Assembly (NCBI GenBank): GCA_943788445.1
Contig: CALSQH010000003.1
Span: 682,001-746,000, forward strand
DNA from: an uncultured Pseudomonadales bacterium
GTDB lineage: Bacteria; Pseudomonadota; Gammaproteobacteria; Pseudomonadales; Porticoccaceae
Direction: 5' to 3'
Length of the DNA stretch: 64,000 nt
Position numbers and translations under genes: made by a program. A model generated the notes under the pieces. It was given only the letters and a program-made list of their open reading frames with translations. It ran no database searches and was not told the DNA's origin. This document shows, piece after piece, positions 21,148-33,311 of this stretch; positions within the stretch are counted from its first letter, which is position 1; each line of letters begins with the position of its first letter.

Positions 21148-24100
21148 TTATTCTTCAGTCAAATCTGCACTGAGCGCTTCACTCAATGCCGCTTCAACAT
21201 CTGCTGCTGTCATTGATGGCTCGCCAACAACTTCGGCCGCACGCGCTTTACGACGTTGAGCGTGATAGGCCAAACCGGTTCCCGCAGGAATCAGACGACC
21301 AACAACCACGTTCTCTTTCAGGCCGCGCAGTGGATCGGCTTTACCGGTAACTGCCGCTTCAGTGAGCACTCGCGTGGTCTCCTGGAACGATGCCGCCGAG
21401 ATAAAGCTTTCGGTGGCCAAAGACGCTTTGGTAATACCCAACAACTGACGCTCAAACTTAACTGGCTGCAAACCTTCCTGACGCAGACGCTCGTTCTCTT
21501 CGAGAACTCGGCGATATTCAAGCTGCTCACCGCGAATCATGGTTGCTGAATCACCCATATCGGTGATTTCAACCTTGCGCAACATCTGACGAATAATAAC
21601 TTCAACGTGCTTGTCATTAATCTTCACACCCTGCAGGCGGTAAACTTCCTGAATTTCATTGACGATGTACTTGGCCAATTCACTGATACCCTTAAGACGC
21701 AGGATATCGTGTGGCGTTGGTGGTCCGTCAGAGATTACTTCACCCTTCTCGACATGCTCACCTTCAAATACACTCAGCGTACGCCACTTGGGGATCAGCT
21801 CTTCGTAATGCAGCTTACCATTTGGCAATGGCTGACCGTCGTCCGGGGTGATAACCAAGCGTAACTTGCCCTTAGTCTCTTTACCCAGAGTAACGGTACC
21901 GGTGATCTCGGCCAGAATGGCGGGATCTTTCGGCTTACGCGCCTCAAATAGATCGGCAACACGTGGCAGACCACCTGTAATATCCTTGGTACCGCCAGAC
22001 TCCTGTGGAATCCTTGCAATAATTTCACCAATATCAATGGTATCGCCATCGGCAATATTGATACTTGCGTTAGCCGGCAAAGGATAGTGCGCTGGAACTG
22101 TTGAGTTGGGGAAGATTAACTCTTTACCCTTCTTATCCATCAATGTGATCATTGGCTTAAGATCTTTACCCGCCGCTGGTCGCTCATTCGGATCAATCAC
22201 AGAAATACTGGTCAGACCCGTCATATCATCAGTTTGCTGACGAACGCTCAGCCCTTCTTCCATTCCTGAGAAGGCTACCTTACCGGCAACTTCTGTCACG
22301 ATTGGGTGTGTGTGCGGATCCCAGTTGGCAATGACATCACCAGCAGCTACTTTGGAGCCGTCTTTAATCTTAATCAACGCGCCGTATGGAAGCTTGTAAC
22401 GCTCACGCTCACGACCATTTTCATCGGCAATCGCCAGTTCGCCAGAACGAGACACAGCAACTAGGTTGCCAGACTTGTTCTCAACTGTCTTAAGATTAAT
22501 CAGGCGAACAACACCGTCTTGCTTAACTTTTACGCTATCAACAGCTGAGGCTCGCGATGCTGCACCACCAATGTGGAAGGTACGCATAGTAAGCTGTGTA
22601 CCCGGCTCACCAATTGACTGAGCAGCAATAACACCCACTGCCTCGCCTTGATTAACGCGATGTCCACGAGCCAAATCACGACCGTAACAGGCTGAACAGA
22701 TACCGTGGGAAACTTCACAGGTAATTGGTGAACGAACTATGACTTCGTCAACACCCATTTCCTCGATGCGAACGACCCACTGTTCATCGATCATAGTGCC
22801 CGCTGGAACGGCTATCTCTTCGCTATTTGGCTTGTTGACGTCTTTGGCTACAATTCGACCAAGTATACGATCACCCAGCGATTCAATAATGTCGCCGCCT
22901 TCAATAACAGGCGTCATTAATAGACCTTCAGTGGTGCCACAATCTACTTCTGTTACTACTACGTCCTGAGATACATCTACCAGACGACGTGTTAGGTAAC
23001 CGGAGTTAGCGGTTTTAAGTGCGGTATCCGCAAGACCCTTACGAGCACCGTGAGTCGAGATAAAGTACTGAAGTACGTTCAAGCCTTCACGGAAGTTTGC
23101 CGTAATTGGCGTCTCAATAATCGAACCATCTGGTCGCGCCATCAAACCACGCATACCCGCTAGCTGACGAATCTGCGCTGGGGAACCACGAGCGCCAGAG
23201 TCGGCCATGATAAATACAGAGTTAAAGGAATCTTGTTGCTCTTCCTCACCATCTTTATTAATCACGCTCTCGGTACTGATACCTTTCATCATCGACTTGG
23301 CTACGCGATCGTTGGCCTGAGACCAAATATCAATAACCTTGTTATATTTCTCACCCTGAGTTACAAGACCTGAGGCAAACTGACCTTCAATTTCTCGAAC
23401 CTGATCGTCAGCCGCTTCAATAATCTCATGCTTGTCATCGGGAATAACGAAGTCGTTTACGCCGATAGACGCGCCTGAGCGAGTCGAGTACTCAAAACCG
23501 GTGTACATCAGCTGATCAGCAAAGATAACGGTGTCTTTTAGACCAACGCGACGGTAGCACTCATTGATAACCAACGAGATGGCTTTCTTTACCATCGGTT
23601 TATTGACTAGATCAAAGGGTAGGCCGGCGGGAACTATTTCCCACAGCAGCGCACGACCAACTGTAGTATCAACTACTCTACAATCTTCTGTGCGGACGCC
23701 AGTAACTTCATCAACCAATACTTCATTAATGCGTAACTTGATGCGTGACTGAAGTTCTGCAGCGCCTGTAGCATAGGCACGTGATACTTCACGACCGTCA
23801 GCAAACACCATCCCTTCACCACGGCCATTCACTTTGTGACGAGTCATGTAGTAAAGACCCAACACAACATCCTGTGACGGAACAATAATCGGCTCACCAG
23901 AGGCGGGCGACAGAATATTGTTAGTCGACATCATCAGTGCGCGAGATTCCATCTGCGCTTCGATTGTCAACGGAACGTGAACAGCCATCTGGTCACCATC
24001 GAAATCGGCGTTGTAGGCCGCACAAACCAATGGGTGTAGATTGATTGCTTTACCTTCGATAAGCACCGGCTCAAAAGCCTGAATGCCGAGACGGTGAAGT

Positions 24101-25383
24101 GTAGGCGCTCGGTTAAGCAGTACTGGATGCTCGCGAATAACGTCTTCAAGAATATCCCATACTACTGGCTCTTCACGCTCAACCATTTTCTTGGCAGCTT
24201 TAATAGTCGTCGCCAGACCGCGCAACTCTAACTTGCTAAAGATAAACGGCTTAAATAATTCCAGTGCCATACGCTTAGGCAGACCACATTGGTGCAATCT
24301 AAGGGTAGGACCAACCACAATTACCGAACGACCTGAGTAATCAACTCGCTTACCCAGCAGATTCTGACGGAAACGACCCTGCTTACCTTTAATCATATCG
24401 GCAAGTGATTTCAATGGACGCTTGTTCGAACCAGTGATGGCGCGACCGCGACGACCGTTATCCAACAGAGCATCGACAGATTCTTGCAACATGCGCTTTT
24501 CGTTGCGTACGATAATATCTGGCGCGCTCAACTCAAGCAGACGCTTGAGACGGTTGTTACGGTTGATCACACGTCGGTACAGATCATTAAGATCGGAGGT
24601 CGCGAAACGACCGCCATCTAGCGGTACTAATGGACGCAAATCCGGTGGTAGAACTGGCAGTGCTTCAAGCACCATCCACTCTGGCTTGTTGCCAGAACCG
24701 TGGAAGGCTTCAAGTAACTTGAGGCGCTTGGAGAATTTCTTAATTTTTGTCTCAGACTTGGTGTTGGGGATTTCCTCACGGATATCCGCAATCTCGTCTT
24801 CGAGAACAAGCTCTTTCAATAGTGCCTGAATTGCTTCAGCACCCATAGTTGCGGTGAATTCGTCACCGAACTCTTCAAGAGATTCGAAGTACTCATCATC
24901 GGTCAATAGCTGACCTTTTTCCAATGTAGTCAGACCTGGGTCTGTAACCACATAGGATTCGAAATAGAGCACGCGTTCGATTTCACGCAGTGTCATATCT
25001 AGCATCAAGCCAATGCGCGAGGGCAGAGATTTAAGGAACCAGATGTGTGCAACTGGACAGGCCAGTTCAATGTGACCCATGCGCTCACGACGAACTTTTG
25101 TCAGTGTCACTTCTACGCCACATTTTTCACAGACAATACCGCGATGCTTCATGCGCTTGTATTTGCCACACAGGCATTCGTAGTCTTTTACGGGTCCAAA
25201 AATTTTGGCACAGAAAAGACCTTCACGCTCTGGCTTGAAAGTACGGTAATTAATAGTCTCGGGCTTTTTAACTTCACCGAATGACCAAGAGCGAATCATT
25301 TCAGGTGATGCGAGACCGATTCGAATGTTATCGAATTCAGTATTTTGTTCTTGCTGCTTGAGTAGGTTGATTAAATCCTTCAA
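21148..25383 (-). CDS. rpoC: DNA-directed RNA polymerase subunit beta'
   Basis: 1411 residues, normal for gammaproteobacteria. It starts at TTG (25381-25383) with GGAGG about seven bases upstream. The N-terminal zinc site [20 protein letters not shown], the active-site motif [12 protein letters not shown] that holds the Mg ions, the second zinc cluster ([13 protein letters not shown]) and the trigger-loop region [20 protein letters not shown] are all present. It follows rpoB by 70 bp. Confidence 0.98.
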   Translation of the reverse strand: MKDLINLLKQQEQNTEFDNIRIGLASPEMIRSWSFGEVKKPETINYRTFKPEREGLFCAKIFGPVKDYECLCGKYKRMKHRGIVCEKCGVEVTLTKVRRERMGHIELACPVAHIWFLKSLPSRIGLMLDMTLREIERVLYFESYVVTDPGLTTLEKGQLLTDDEYFESLEEFGDEFTATMGAEAIQALLKELVLEDEIADIREEIPNTKSETKIKKFSKRLKLLEAFHGSGNKPEWMVLEALPVLPPDLRPLVPLDGGRFATSDLNDLYRRVINRNNRLKRLLELSAPDIIVRNEKRMLQESVDALLDNGRRGRAITGSNKRPLKSLADMIKGKQGRFRQNLLGKRVDYSGRSVIVVGPTLRLHQCGLPKRMALELFKPFIFSKLELRGLATTIKAAKKMVEREEPVVWDILEDVIREHPVLLNRAPTLHRLGIQAFEPVLIEGKAINLHPLVCAAYNADFDGDQMAVHVPLTIEAQMESRALMMSTNNILSPASGEPIIVPSQDVVLGLYYMTRHKVNGRGEGMVFADGREVSRAYATGAAELQSRIKLRINEVLVDEVTGVRTEDCRVVDTTVGRALLWEIVPAGLPFDLVNKPMVKKAISLVINECYRRVGLKDTVIFADQLMYTGFEYSTRSGASIGVNDFVIPDDKHEIIEAADDQVREIEGQFASGLVTQGEKYNKVIDIWSQANDRVAKSMMKGISTESVINKDGEEEQQDSFNSVFIMADSGARGSPAQIRQLAGMRGLMARPDGSIIETPITANFREGLNVLQYFISTHGARKGLADTALKTANSGYLTRRLVDVSQDVVVTEVDCGTTEGLLMTPVIEGGDIIESLGDRILGRIVAKDVNKPNSEEIAVPAGTMIDEQWVVRIEEMGVDEVIVRSPITCEVSHGICSACYGRDLARGHRVNQGEAVGVIAAQSIGEPGTQLTMRTFHIGGAASRASAVDSVKVKQDGVVRLINLKTVENKSGNLVAVSRSGELAIADENGRERERYKLPYGALIKIKDGSKVAAGDVIANWDPHTHPIVTEVAGKVAFSGMEEGLSVRQQTDDMTGLTSISVIDPNERPAAGKDLKPMITLMDKKGKELIFPNSTVPAHYPLPANASINIADGDTIDIGEIIARIPQESGGTKDITGGLPRVADLFEARKPKDPAILAEITGTVTLGKETKGKLRLVITPDDGQPLPNGKLHYEELIPKWRTLSVFEGEHVEKGEVISDGPPTPHDILRLKGISELAKYIVNEIQEVYRLQGVKINDKHVEVIIRQMLRKVEITDMGDSATMIRGEQLEYRRVLEENERLRQEGLQPVKFERQLLGITKASLATESFISAASFQETTRVLTEAAVTGKADPLRGLKENVVVGRLIPAGTGLAYHAQRRKARAAEVVGEPSMTAADVEAALSEALSADLTEE

Positions 25384-25453
25384 GGCTTTTCCTCCAGTAA
25401 CTGGGTTTGCCGAGGCGATTTTTCGCCCCGGCCATCAGTAAGCAATACAGCGC

Positions 25454-28400
25454 TTAGTCGTTTTCCAATTCCATGTTGATGCCGAGTGATCGGACTTCTT
25501 TTACCAACACGTTGAATGATTCCGGCATGCCAGGCTCCATTCGGTGATCGCCATCCACAATGTTTTTATACATCTTGGTTCGACCTGCAACGTCATCCGA
25601 TTTAACAGTAAGCATTTCCTGCAACGTGTAAGCGGCACCATATGCCTCCAACGCCCATACTTCCATCTCACCAAATCGCTGCCCACCAAACTGCGCCTTA
25701 CCACCCAGCGGCTGCTGAGTAACGAGACTGTATGAACCGGTTGAACGAGCGTGCATCTTGTCGTCTACCAAGTGGTTCAATTTGAGCATGTACATGTAAC
25801 CAACAGTTACAGGGCGATCAAACTTATCACCACTGCGGCCATCATAAAGAGTGGTTTGACCACTTTCATGTAAGTCGGCCAGCTCCAGAAGCTTCTTCAA
25901 CTCAACTTCATTGGCACCGTCGAATACGGGTGTCGCGATAGGCACACCTTTACGCAAGTTAGACGCTAACTCAAGAACTTCAGCATCGGTTAACTCTTTG
26001 AGGTTGGTACCGTAAACGGTATCGCCAACGTCGTAGATCTCTTGCAAAAACTTACGAATCTCAGTAGCTTTGGCCTGCACTTTGATCATTTCGTCGATTT
26101 TCACGCCGAGACCTTTAGCCGCCATGCCCATATGAGTTTCGAGAACCTGTCCGACGTTCATTCGCGACGGAACACCAAGCGGGTTAAGCACGATATCTAC
26201 TGGCTCACCTTTCTCGTCGTAAGGCATATCTTCGATTGGTTTAATTACCGAAATAACACCTTTGTTACCGTGACGACCGGCCATCTTGTCACCAGGCTGG
26301 ATGCGACGCTTAACCGCCAAATAAACTTTGACTGTCTTTAATACGCCAGGTGCTAGATCATCACCGCTTTGCAACTTGCCGCGTTTCTCTTCAAAGCGTT
26401 CATCTAAATCGATTCTTCGCTCACCCAACTGGGTTTGCGCAGCTGCAATCTGATCATTGAGCTCTGCTTTTTCCATACGGATTGAGAACCAATCATCAGC
26501 TGAGTAATCAGCAACCGCTTCTGCAGTCAATGCAGCGCCTTTCTTTAAGCCTTCCGCCTTGAATACTTTGCCGCCAACCAGTGCAGTGAACAAACGACCG
26601 AGGGTGGCATTTTCGACAATGCGGTATTCGTCGTTTAAGTCTTTGCGGTATTGATCAAGTTCTGCGCGCTCGATATCCAGTGAGCGCTGATCTTTATCTA
26701 GCCCATCGCGAGTAAACACCTGAACATTAATAACCGTACCTTTAATGCTGCTACCAACACGCAGGGAGGTATCTTTAACGTCAGAGGCTTTCTCGCCAAA
26801 GATGGCACGCAATAATTTTTCTTCCGGCGTCAGCTGGGTCTCGCCTTTAGGCGTTACCTTGCCGACCAGAATGTCGCCAGCGGCAACTTCTGCGCCTATA
26901 TGCACAATACCTGATTCATCGAGTCTGGCTAGAGCAGCTTCACCGACATTTGGAATATCTGCGGTAATCTCTTCAGAACCAAGTTTGGTATCACGAGCAA
27001 CACAGGTGAGCTCTTGTATGTGGATAGTGGTAAATCGATCTTCCTTAACTACACGCTCGGAGATAAGGATCGAATCCTCAAAGTTATAGCCATTCCAGGG
27101 CATAAATGCGATACGCATATTCTGTCCTAGAGCGAGCTCGCCGAGATCAACCGATGGGCCATCTGCCAATACATCACCACGAGCAACAATGTCACCCTGC
27201 TTAACGATTGGGCGCTGATTGATACAGGTGTTTTGGTTTGAACGGGTGTACTTAGTAAGGTTGTAGATATCGACACCAGCTTCACCAGTCTCAACTTCAG
27301 CATCACTTACTCGAACAACCACTCGACTTGCATCAACGCTTTCGATAATACCGCCACGCTTAGCCACCTTACAAACACCTGAGTCACTGGCAACAACACG
27401 TTCAATACCCGTTCCTACTAAAGGCGCTTCGGCACAGAGTGTTGGCACTGCTTGACGCTGCATGTTCGAACCCATAAGTGCTCGGTTAGCATCATCGTGC
27501 TCAAGGAATGGAATTAACGAGGCCGCAACAGACACAACCTGACGTGGAGACACGTCCATATAGTCGACATCATCCGGCAACTTCACGGTAAATTCATTCT
27601 GGTGACGAACATTGACCACATCTTCGACAAACTGACCTTTGTCATTGAGCTTGGCAGATGCCTGTGCAATAACATATTGCGACTCATTAATAGCCGACAA
27701 ATATTCGATCTGGTCAGTAACCTTATTGTTTACTACCTTGCGGTATGGAGTCTCAATAAAGCCATAATTATTGGTTCGTGCATAAGTCGCCAGCGAGTTG
27801 ATCAGACCAATGTTTGGCCCTTCCGGCGTTTCAATTGGACATACTCGACCATAGTGAGTCGGGTGTACGTCTCGCACTTCAAAACCTGCGCGCTCACGGG
27901 TAAGACCACCAGGCCCTAACGCCGAAACACGACGCTTGTGAGTCACTTCAGATAGCGGGTTGTTCTGATCCATAAACTGCGAAAGCTGGCTTGAACCAAA
28001 GAATTCTTTCATGGCTGCAGCAACAGGCTTGGCATTGACCAGATCTTGAGGCATCAACTCTTCAGACTCAGCCATTGATAGACGCTCTTTAACAGCGCGC
28101 TCAACACGGACAAGACCTACGCGGAACTGGTTTTCTGCCATTTCGCCCACAGAGCGAATACGACGGTTACCTAGGTGATCGATATCATCGACCGAGCCTT
28201 TACCGTTACGGATATTGATCAGAGTCTTCATCACGTCGGCGATATCAGAACCTTCACCATACTGCTCGAAAAGCTCCTGAGCTTCTTCAGTCTTCTGCAT
28301 TGAGAAGTAACGCTGATCATACAAGATGCCGCTACCCTGCTCTTCTATTCGAGTCAGTCGACGGTTGAACTTCATGCGACCAACAGCTGACAGATCATAG

Positions 28401-29596
28401 CGCTCAAGGTTAAAGAACAGATTGTAGAAAAGGTTCTCAGCTGATTCTTTAGTCGGTGGCTCGCCGGGACGCATCATGCGGTAAATCTCTACCAGTGCTT
28501 CCAGCTGAGTACGCGATGGATCGGCACGCAATGTGTCAGAGATAAATGGACCACAGTCGAGGTCGTTGGTGTACAGCGTCTCGATAACTTTAATGCCAGA
28601 CTCAGACAGCTGCGCAAGAAGCTCTTCAGTGATCTCGGTGTTACATTCAATCAACAACTCGCCAGTTTTTGGATCGGCGATATCTTTCGCAGTTGAACGT
28701 CCAAGCAGGTACTCGGCAGGTACTTCAAGAGACGTAACCTTACCTTTTTCAAGATCGCGAATATGTCGAGCAGTAACACGACGGCCCTTCTCAACAACAA
28801 CCGCGCCTTTTTTATCTTTAATGTCGAAAACAGTAATTTCACCACGCAATCTCTCTGGATCCAGCTCGAGGGTATAGGCGTCTTTCTTCTGGTGGAAAAC
28901 ACTAGTATCGAAGAACTTCCCAAGAATTTCTTCAGAGGTATAACCCAAGGCACGTAGCAAGATAGTCGCCGGTAATTTACGACGACGGTCAATACGTACA
29001 TAGAGGAGATCTTTTGGATCGAACTCGAAGTCCAACCAAGAACCACGGTAGGGGATCACTCGAGCGGTATACAGTAACTTACCTGATGAGTGGGTCTTAC
29101 CTTTGTCGTGGTCGAAGATAACGCCAGGAGATCTATGCAGCTGGGAGACGATTACACGCTCGGTTCCGTTGATGATAAATGTACCGTTATCGGTCATCAA
29201 TGGAATTTCACCAAGATAGACTTCTTGCTCGCGAATATCTTTAATTGCTTTGTTTGTAGATTCTTTGTCGTAAATAACCAGACGAACTCTAACTCTCAGG
29301 GGGACTGAAAAAGTCACGCCACGGAGTTTACATTCCTCTACGTCAAAGGCAGGCTTGCCCAAGACATAATCTACGTACTCTAACGCTGCGTGACCGGAGT
29401 AGCCAACGATCGGAAAGATCGAATTAAGTGCAGCGTGCAGGCCGGTGTTCATGCGGTCTTCGACCTTGACACCCGTCTGAGTAAAATTTTTGTAGGAATC
29501 AAGTTGAATTGCCAGCAAATAGGGCAAATCCATTACGTTTGGCAGCTTGCCAAAGTTCTTGCGGATACGTTTCTTCTCAGTGAAGGAGTAAGCCAT
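25454..29596 (-). CDS. rpoB: DNA-directed RNA polymerase subunit beta
   Basis: 1380 residues, somewhat longer than E. coli (1342). [19 protein letters not shown] is the standard start. The rifampicin pocket reads [20 protein letters not shown] and continues RVSALGPGG, i.e. wild type at the usual resistance positions. [15 protein letters not shown] and the C-terminal [20 protein letters not shown] are conserved active-site and alpha/beta' contacts. Confidence 0.98.
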   Translation of the reverse strand: MAYSFTEKKRIRKNFGKLPNVMDLPYLLAIQLDSYKNFTQTGVKVEDRMNTGLHAALNSIFPIVGYSGHAALEYVDYVLGKPAFDVEECKLRGVTFSVPLRVRVRLVIYDKESTNKAIKDIREQEVYLGEIPLMTDNGTFIINGTERVIVSQLHRSPGVIFDHDKGKTHSSGKLLYTARVIPYRGSWLDFEFDPKDLLYVRIDRRRKLPATILLRALGYTSEEILGKFFDTSVFHQKKDAYTLELDPERLRGEITVFDIKDKKGAVVVEKGRRVTARHIRDLEKGKVTSLEVPAEYLLGRSTAKDIADPKTGELLIECNTEITEELLAQLSESGIKVIETLYTNDLDCGPFISDTLRADPSRTQLEALVEIYRMMRPGEPPTKESAENLFYNLFFNLERYDLSAVGRMKFNRRLTRIEEQGSGILYDQRYFSMQKTEEAQELFEQYGEGSDIADVMKTLINIRNGKGSVDDIDHLGNRRIRSVGEMAENQFRVGLVRVERAVKERLSMAESEELMPQDLVNAKPVAAAMKEFFGSSQLSQFMDQNNPLSEVTHKRRVSALGPGGLTRERAGFEVRDVHPTHYGRVCPIETPEGPNIGLINSLATYARTNNYGFIETPYRKVVNNKVTDQIEYLSAINESQYVIAQASAKLNDKGQFVEDVVNVRHQNEFTVKLPDDVDYMDVSPRQVVSVAASLIPFLEHDDANRALMGSNMQRQAVPTLCAEAPLVGTGIERVVASDSGVCKVAKRGGIIESVDASRVVVRVSDAEVETGEAGVDIYNLTKYTRSNQNTCINQRPIVKQGDIVARGDVLADGPSVDLGELALGQNMRIAFMPWNGYNFEDSILISERVVKEDRFTTIHIQELTCVARDTKLGSEEITADIPNVGEAALARLDESGIVHIGAEVAAGDILVGKVTPKGETQLTPEEKLLRAIFGEKASDVKDTSLRVGSSIKGTVINVQVFTRDGLDKDQRSLDIERAELDQYRKDLNDEYRIVENATLGRLFTALVGGKVFKAEGLKKGAALTAEAVADYSADDWFSIRMEKAELNDQIAAAQTQLGERRIDLDERFEEKRGKLQSGDDLAPGVLKTVKVYLAVKRRIQPGDKMAGRHGNKGVISVIKPIEDMPYDEKGEPVDIVLNPLGVPSRMNVGQVLETHMGMAAKGLGVKIDEMIKVQAKATEIRKFLQEIYDVGDTVYGTNLKELTDAEVLELASNLRKGVPIATPVFDGANEVELKKLLELADLHESGQTTLYDGRSGDKFDRPVTVGYMYMLKLNHLVDDKMHARSTGSYSLVTQQPLGGKAQFGGQRFGEMEVWALEAYGAAYTLQEMLTVKSDDVAGRTKMYKNIVDGDHRMEPGMPESFNVLVKEVRSLGINMELEND

Positions 29597-29689
29597 CTGT
29601 ATTCCTCGGGATTATCTAAAAAGGGAATCACCAATCTTGAGTTCAATCTCAAGTTACATCTGCCTGTAAATTCCCATAATTACAAGCAG

Positions 29690-29721
29690 AAAAGGGCCGA
29701 AGGGAAAAGCCCCTTCAGCCC
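29690..29721 (-). terminator. rplL-rpoB attenuator
   Basis: An 11-bp stem (29694-29704 with 29711-29721, one G-U pair) and a 6-nt loop, followed on the minus strand by only four T's. In E. coli a partial terminator in the same gap lets a fraction of polymerase into rpoBC, which explains the excess of L7/L12 over RNA polymerase. The short U-tract here fits a leaky terminator. Confidence 0.8.
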
Positions 29722-29754
29722 AGCCTGATAAATCAGGCATCCAACACCATAAAC

Positions 29755-30135
29755 CTACTTAAGTTCAGCAGTGGCGCCAGCTTCTTCCAATTGCTTCTTA
29801 GCTTCTTCAGCATCGCCTTTAGAAGCAGCTTCTTTAATAGTTGATGGAGCACCGTCAACCATTTCTTTTGCTTCTTTCAGACCAAGACCAGTAATCGCAC
29901 GAACTGCTTTAATTACGTTTACTTTCTTGTCGCCAATTGCGCTTAATACAACATCAAATTCAGTCTTCTCTGCCGCTGCTTCACCGCCGCCATCAGCAGC
30001 AGGGCCAGCTGCAACTGCAACTGCAGCCTGTGCAGAAACACCAAATTTCTCTTCCATCGCGCTTACAAGCTCAACAACGTCCATTACGCTCATTTCTGCG
30101 ATTGCATTCAAAATATCTTCGTTTGATAAAGCCAT
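29755..30135 (-). CDS. rplL: 50S ribosomal protein L7/L12
   Basis: 126 residues. The N-terminal dimer domain (about 1-35), the Ala/Gly-rich hinge ([20 protein letters not shown]) and the C-terminal factor-binding domain with [20 protein letters not shown] are clear. It forms the stalk that recruits EF-G, EF-Tu and IF2. It is 39 bp after rplJ. Confidence 0.98.
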   Translation of the reverse strand: MALSNEDILNAIAEMSVMDVVELVSAMEEKFGVSAQAAVAVAAGPAADGGGEAAAEKTEFDVVLSAIGDKKVNVIKAVRAITGLGLKEAKEMVDGAPSTIKEAASKGDAEEAKKQLEEAGATAELK

Positions 30136-30174
30136 TTCGGGCCTCCTAAATTTTTATGTTTACAGTGAAAGCGC

Positions 30175-30705
30175 TTACGCCGCTTCCTCTTTTTGAGTTT
30201 TAACTGCAGCTACAACACGTGTCACTTTAGTTGGCACCTCGTTAAGAGTGCGAACCAACTTAGTAACTGGAGCCAATGTAACGCCAGCCAACATACCGAG
30301 AGCCTGATGAAGGGTCGGAAGTTTAGCTAGGGTATCGATCTGCCCACTTGAGAGTAACTGACCACTAACCGACAACGCTTTTACTTCAAATTCTTCGTTT
30401 TCTTTCGCAAAGTCTTTGAACAGTCGCGCCGCTGCACCGGGATCCTCCATAGAGAAGGCGAACAATGATGGACCAACCAGAACATCTTCTACGCAAGCGT
30501 AGTCGGTTTCTGCGAATGCTCGTTTAGCCAAAGTGTTGCGGACAACGCGCAGTTGCACGTTCTCTGCTCGAGCTTTAGCACGAAGAGCATTCATATTGGT
30601 AACATCAACGCCACGGGCGTCGGCAATCACTAGAGACAAAGCGTTGGCTGCTGTTTCACTTACTTCAGCAACAATCGCTTTCTTGCCTTCGAGATTCAAT
30701 GCCAC
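30175..30705 (-). CDS. rplJ: 50S ribosomal protein L10
   Basis: 176 residues, starting at GTG (30703-30705) with AGGAG about nine bases upstream. MALNLEGKKAIVAEVSETA and VVRNTLAKRAF are typical. L10 anchors L7/L12 dimers on the ribosome and, as the L10-L12 complex, represses its own mRNA in other bacteria. The 245-bp gap upstream holds a matching leader hairpin. Confidence 0.97.
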   Translation of the reverse strand: MALNLEGKKAIVAEVSETAANALSLVIADARGVDVTNMNALRAKARAENVQLRVVRNTLAKRAFAETDYACVEDVLVGPSLFAFSMEDPGAAARLFKDFAKENEEFEVKALSVSGQLLSSGQIDTLAKLPTLHQALGMLAGVTLAPVTKLVRTLNEVPTKVTRVVAAVKTQKEEAA

Positions 30706-30950
30706 AATAAATCTCCTGCTTTTACCTGAGTTTCAGTCGAAGACTAAAGTCTTCGACCACCTCGGCGAATTGCAACCAGCGCAAAAATCTGTACTGGGTT
30801 CACCGTTTGCGTAGGAAATCTTCAGCGACAAAAGCCGCTTAAAATCATTAACCCCTTGCGGGAACCTACGGTCTTTAACGACCTGAGCTAATAGTTCACC
30901 ACTAGCTCAGACCCCAAAGTCTTTTTCGGCAGCACAAAGCCGCCGAATAA
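30706..30950 (-). promoter_or_regulatory. rplJ leader (candidate L10 autoregulatory RNA)
   Basis: A long untranslated gap inside the operon. A strong hairpin (GTCGAAGAC/GTCTTCGAC with loop TAAA, 30736-30757) lies about 30 nt before the rplJ start. E. coli and many bacteria carry an L10-binding kink-turn leader at this point, so this is the expected control site. No good sigma-70 promoter was picked out here. Confidence 0.6.
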
Positions 30951-31646
30951 TCAAAGCTCCAATGAGCCGTGATCAATGAGTAATCCTGGTCCCATCGTTG
31001 AAGAAATAGTAATCTTCTTGATATAGATACCTTTAGCAGATGCCGGCTTGGCTTTTGCCAGGTCCGCCATCAATGCTTCGAGATTTTGCTGTAGTGCTGA
31101 AGCATCAAATGCGACCACACCAATACCACCATGAACGATACCGTTCTTGTCAGCACGGAAGCGCACCTGACCCGCTTTTGCATTTTTAACTGCAGAACCA
31201 ACATCTGGAGTAACTGTTCCAGACTTAGGGTTTGGCATCAGACCACGCGGCCCCAAAACCTTACCCAACAATCCTACAACGCGCATTGCGTCGGGAGCAG
31301 CAACCACAACATCAAAGTCCATCATGCCGCCTTTAACGTCATTTGCCAGCTCTTCCATACCGACAAACTCAGCGCCAGCAGCTTTTGCAGCTTCAGCCGC
31401 TTCGCCCTGCGCAAATACACAGACACGAACATCTTTACCGGAACCATTCGGAAGCGTAGTTGCACCGCGAACAATCTGATCTGATTTACGTGGGTCGATA
31501 CCGAGATTAATAGCAACATCTACAGTTTCGTTAAACTTAACAGCAGGCAACTCTTTCAACAGAGTGAGGGCTTCTGCTACAGGATATAATTTACCTGCTT
31601 CAATTTTTTCGTTAATAGCGCGACGGCGTTTAGATAACTTAGGCAT
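30951..31646 (-). CDS. rplA: 50S ribosomal protein L1
   Basis: 231 residues. [20 protein letters not shown] and [20 protein letters not shown] are signature stretches. It forms the mobile L1 stalk that releases E-site tRNA and represses rplKA translation in E. coli. Its ATG follows the rplK stop directly, so the two are translationally coupled. Confidence 0.98.
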   Translation of the reverse strand: MPKLSKRRRAINEKIEAGKLYPVAEALTLLKELPAVKFNETVDVAINLGIDPRKSDQIVRGATTLPNGSGKDVRVCVFAQGEAAEAAKAAGAEFVGMEELANDVKGGMMDFDVVVAAPDAMRVVGLLGKVLGPRGLMPNPKSGTVTPDVGSAVKNAKAGQVRFRADKNGIVHGGIGVVAFDASALQQNLEALMADLAKAKPASAKGIYIKKITISSTMGPGLLIDHGSLEL

Positions 31647-32078
31647 TTACACACCCTCCGTTTCAATGCCCATTGACCGGGCTGAGCCGGCAATGGTGCG
31701 GACTGCAGCGTCCATATCAGCTGCTGTTAAATCAGGCTTCTTTGCCGTTGCAATTTCTTCAAGCTGGGCACGAGTAACTGAGCCAACTTTTTCAGTGTTT
31801 GGACGTCCACTGCCGCTTTTGATACCAGCCGCTTTTCTCAAAAGGAAAGACGCAGGTGGCGTTTTCATTTCAAAAGTAAAGCTGCGATCAGCGTATACAG
31901 TGATAACAACAGGAACTGGAGCACCGGGCTCAGTGCCCTGAGTCTGGGCGTTAAAGCCCTTACAGAATTCCATGATATTCACACCGTGCTGACCCAATGC
32001 TGGACCTACCGGTGGACTTGGATTGGCCTGACCTGCAGGCACTTGCAGCTTGATATAAGCCGTTACTTTCTTAGCCAT
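31647..32078 (-). CDS. rplK: 50S ribosomal protein L11
   Basis: 143 residues. [20 protein letters not shown] and [18 protein letters not shown] are the classic N-domain; [18 protein letters not shown] starts the rRNA-binding C-domain. It forms the GTPase-associated centre and is needed for RelA sensing of uncharged tRNA. Confidence 0.98.
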   Translation of the reverse strand: MAKKVTAYIKLQVPAGQANPSPPVGPALGQHGVNIMEFCKGFNAQTQGTEPGAPVPVVITVYADRSFTFEMKTPPASFLLRKAAGIKSGSGRPNTEKVGSVTRAQLEEIATAKKPDLTAADMDAAVRTIAGSARSMGIETEGV

Positions 32079-32198
32079 TCTACTTCTCCTATGATGGGTA
32101 TTAGCGCCTCCTGATAGCTGCCGAATACGAACGGCATCAATCTTTCTCTGGCTCCCCGATACGTTTGCGACATTGCAAACCTATCAAAAATCTTTTTA
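32079..32198 (-). promoter_or_regulatory. rplK leader with two hairpins (candidate L1 site)
   Basis: The minus-strand RNA has GTTTGC/GCAAAC (32163-32180, 6-nt loop) and GCCG/CGGC (arms 32120-32123 and 32132-32135). L1 represses rplKA from a leader site at this place in E. coli. The exact L1 recognition motif is not confirmed here. Confidence 0.4.
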
Positions 32199-32732
32199 TC
32201 AGGCTTTCTCGACCTGAGTGAACTCCAACTCAACCGGCGTAGATCGACCAAAGATCGATACAGCTACACGCAACCTGCTCTTCTCGTAATTAACTTCTTC
32301 AACGGTTCCGTTAAAGTCATTAAACGGACCATCGGTAACACGAACCATTTCGCCGGGCTCAAACATAGTCTTGGGACGCGGAGCCTCTTCTGAATCATGC
32401 ACTCTCTGCAAGATTAGCTCAGCTTCCTTATCGGTAATCGGGGCTGGTTTATCAGCCTTTCCGCCAATAAAACCCATAACACGAGGCGTTTCTTTAACCA
32501 GGTGCCAAGTATCATCATCCAGCTCCATTTGAACCAAAACATAACCGGGGAAAAACATTCTTTCACTGGTTCGTTTTTCACCACCTCGCATCTCAACAAC
32601 TTCTTCGGTGGGCACTAAAACCTCACCAAAACGTTCTTGCAATCCGTGCATTTCAACTCGATCCTGCAGAGCCAAAGCAACTTTTTTCTCGTAACCCGAG
32701 TAAGCATGTACCACATACCAACGCATCGACAT
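32199..32732 (-). CDS. nusG: Transcription termination/antitermination protein NusG
   Basis: 177 residues. The NGN domain (about 1-115) begins [20 protein letters not shown] and has [11 protein letters not shown]. The KOW domain is near 125-155 ([20 protein letters not shown]). It links RNA polymerase to Rho and to ribosomal S10. It lies 10 bp after secE, the universal pair. Confidence 0.98.
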   Translation of the reverse strand: MSMRWYVVHAYSGYEKKVALALQDRVEMHGLQERFGEVLVPTEEVVEMRGGEKRTSERMFFPGYVLVQMELDDDTWHLVKETPRVMGFIGGKADKPAPITDKEAELILQRVHDSEEAPRPKTMFEPGEMVRVTDGPFNDFNGTVEEVNYEKSRLRVAVSIFGRSTPVELEFTQVEKA

Positions 32733-32742
32733 GCCTCTTCTC

Positions 32743-33111
32743 CTAGCCCATTATCTGTGCAGCGCCCAAACTCAACAGAGAATCAATTCCCCATAGAATC
32801 AGCGACATCAATAAAATAACCGCGACCACAATTAATGTAGTCTGGTTGCGCTCCTGCTTGGTAGGCCATACAACTTTGCGCAACTCTGTGCGCGCACCAA
32901 TGGCCAATTCTACAACTGCTCCACCCTTTTCAGTTTGCGCAGCAATGAATCCGGCAACCAAAATTACCGCAATCATACCTATCGCGCGATATAGAACTGA
33001 CTCAGCTCCGTAATACCAGTTAGCATAGATAGATCCACCTAACAGCAAAGCTGCTACCAACCACTTCAGCCAATCTAATTGAAACTGTTTACTTTCTTCT
33101 TCAACGTTCAT
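32743..33111 (-). CDS. secE: Protein translocase subunit SecE
   Basis: 122 residues from ATG 33109-33111; a GTG two codons up is also in frame. Three transmembrane segments are visible (about 15-32, 38-55 and 92-115), the long gammaproteobacterial form. The amphipathic stretch [20 protein letters not shown] before the last helix clamps SecY. It follows tRNA-Trp. Confidence 0.95.
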   Translation of the reverse strand: MNVEEESKQFQLDWLKWLVAALLLGGSIYANWYYGAESVLYRAIGMIAVILVAGFIAAQTEKGGAVVELAIGARTELRKVVWPTKQERNQTTLIVVAVILLMSLILWGIDSLLSLGAAQIMG

Positions 33112-33133
33112 TCGCACGTCCCGAACTAATTAA

Positions 33134-33209
33134 TGGCAGGCCAGGAGGGACTCGAACCCCCAACAGCCGGTTTTGGAGACCGGTGCTCTACCAATTGAAC
33201 TACTGGCCT
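33134..33209 (-). tRNA. tRNA-Trp (CCA)
   Basis: 76 nt with an encoded 3' CCA. The acceptor stem AGGCCAG pairs with CTGGCCT, the anticodon loop CTCCAAA gives CCA, and GGTTCGAGTCC is the T-arm. Position between tuf and secE is common in Pseudomonas-like genomes. Confidence 0.97.
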
Positions 33210-33258
33210 TCTAAGCTTTCTCACTTCCCTAATTTTACTGCTTCCCTATCTGACAGCT

Positions 33259-33287
33259 AAGCCGAGACATCAACGATGCCTCGGCTT
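33259..33287 (-). terminator. Weak terminator or processing hairpin after tuf copy 2
   Basis: AAGCCGAG pairs with CTCGGCTT (33259-33266 with 33280-33287), extended inward by CAT/ATG. The minus-strand 3' side has only a poor U-tract, so read-through to tRNA-Trp and secE is likely. Confidence 0.6.
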
Positions 33288-33311
33288 TACGCTTCAGACT
33301 TGCGGTATTAC

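Noticed and set aside
24422..24829. 135-codon plus-strand frame antisense to rpoC
   Set aside because: Serine/arginine-rich translation typical of antisense of a conserved gene; no start site signal.
25454..29596. Possible rifampicin-resistance change in rpoB
   Set aside because: The rifampicin pocket reads as wild type at the usual positions.
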